Of a stretch of 6,573 nt of DNA, positions 6,174-6,573 are shown one piece after another. The notes beneath the pieces were generated by a model. That model did no database searches. It saw nothing but the letters and a program-made list of their open reading frames with translations, and was not told the DNA's origin. Numbering within the stretch: position 1 is the stretch's first letter; each line of letters begins with the position of its first letter. This stretch comes from Sulfurospirillum sp. UBA6810. GTDB lineage: Bacteria; Campylobacterota; Campylobacteria; Campylobacterales; Sulfurospirillaceae. Location: NCBI GenBank assembly GCA_002469305.1, contig DKEY01000149.1:9348-15920 (forward strand), written 5' to 3'. The position numbers and the translations under genes were made by a program.

Positions 6174-6573
6174 AACTCACCACTTTTATCATCAAAATAT
6201 TCTAATTCTCCATCTTCAAGACTATAATACCACCCTCTTAAAAAGAGTTTTCCCTCATCGACTCTTTTTTGTACATCAGGATATGTCAAAAGATTTTCCA
6301 ACTGAAAGATAACTGATATCCTCTCAGTAAGTGCAAGCCTCTCTTCATGAGGAACATTTTTACAAAGTTTATAGTCCACATACTCTTTAGCCTTGTTTCC
6401 AAGTTCTAGCCATCTCTTTACATGTAAAAGATTTATATCTTTTATATCTCGGTATAAGCTGTTGATTGCACCACAGTGAGAATGTCCACAAACTATGATA
6501 TCTGTTACTTCTAAAACAGAGGTTGCATACTCAATACCAGCAGCTGTTGCATGATAATCATCATCAGGAGAAA
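6158..6573 (-). CDS. Beta-class carbonic anhydrase, C-terminal part (5' end outside window)
   Basis: The frame is open to the right edge and ends at TAA 6160-6158. About 137 residues are visible, roughly the last two thirds of a normal beta-carbonic anhydrase. The enzyme interconverts CO2 and bicarbonate with a zinc ion. Visible residues 8-36 read ATAAGIEYATSVL, then DIIVCGHSHCGAI; H30 and C33 of this GHSHCGA motif are two of the zinc ligands. The tail contains LFLRGWYYSLEDGELEYFD, the family's usual C-terminal strand (RGW..(L/D)..G). The N-terminal C-x-D-x-R zinc/catalytic motif lies beyond the edge. A GTG at 6379 lies inside the conserved part and is not the start. The stop overlaps the start of the secreted nuclease, so the two are probably one transcription unit. 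A role in carbon fixation or pH balance is plausible from the family but is not shown here. Confidence 0.92.
   Translation of the reverse strand, partial: SPDDDYHATAAGIEYATSVLEVTDIIVCGHSHCGAINSLYRDIKDINLLHVKRWLELGNKAKEYVDYKLCKNVPHEERLALTERISVIFQLENLLTYPDVQKRVDEGKLFLRGWYYSLEDGELEYFDDKSGEFCPML
6176..6181 (-). promoter_or_regulatory. Possible ribosome binding site for the TTG-started nuclease gene
   Basis: On the - strand GGTGAG precedes the TTG at 6173 with only 2 bases between, which is tight. It lies inside the last codons of the carbonic anhydrase gene. Re-initiation by ribosomes finishing that gene may matter more than this site. Confidence 0.35.

Noticed and set aside
1..6573. Mobile elements, CRISPR arrays, tRNA or rRNA genes, phage or defence genes
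   Set aside because: No direct-repeat arrays, terminal inverted repeats, transposase or integrase motifs, or RNA gene signatures were found on either strand; gene content and base composition look uniform and chromosomal.

Overview
This AT-rich window looks like chromosomal DNA from a Campylobacterota (epsilonproteobacterial) bacterium. A Sulfurimonas/Sulfuricurvum-like source is my best guess. The grounds are the style of the chemoreceptor tail, the AT-rich codon choice, a free-standing two-subunit-type glycyl-tRNA synthetase beta gene, and a c-type-haem (DUF3365-like) sensor joined to an HD-GYP domain. The genus is an inference from protein style and was not tested by database search.

Layout. 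The left part reads on the + strand: the 3' end of a methyl-accepting chemotaxis protein (1-348), a 51-base gap holding a 14-bp hairpin that covers the next ribosome binding site, then a PanE/ApbA-family ketopantoate-reductase-like gene (400-1314). Everything to the right reads on the - strand. In transcription order, starting from the right edge, it is: a beta-carbonic anhydrase cut by the window edge (6158-6573), a secreted endonuclease/exonuclease/phosphatase-family protein overlapping it by 16 bases (5256-6173), glyS (3114-5165) with a clear intrinsic terminator directly after its stop codon (3071-3113), and a membrane haem-sensor/HD-GYP/degenerate-GGDEF signalling protein (1292-2992). The + and - blocks converge, and the ends of panE and the HD-GYP gene overlap by 23 bases.

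How the genes work together. There is no sign of a dedicated multi-gene system, phage, insertion sequence, CRISPR array or RNA gene. The carbonic anhydrase and the secreted nuclease are probably translationally coupled; glyS may share their transcript or use its own promoter. The HD-GYP gene stands alone behind the glyS terminator. Two signalling proteins, a chemoreceptor and a probable c-di-GMP phosphodiesterase, flank the panE-like gene, but nothing visible links them functionally. No gene-free stretch exceeds about 121 bases. The points most worth a second look are the hairpin masking the panE start, the sensor architecture of the HD-GYP protein with its decayed GGDEF domain, and the TTG start of the nuclease.
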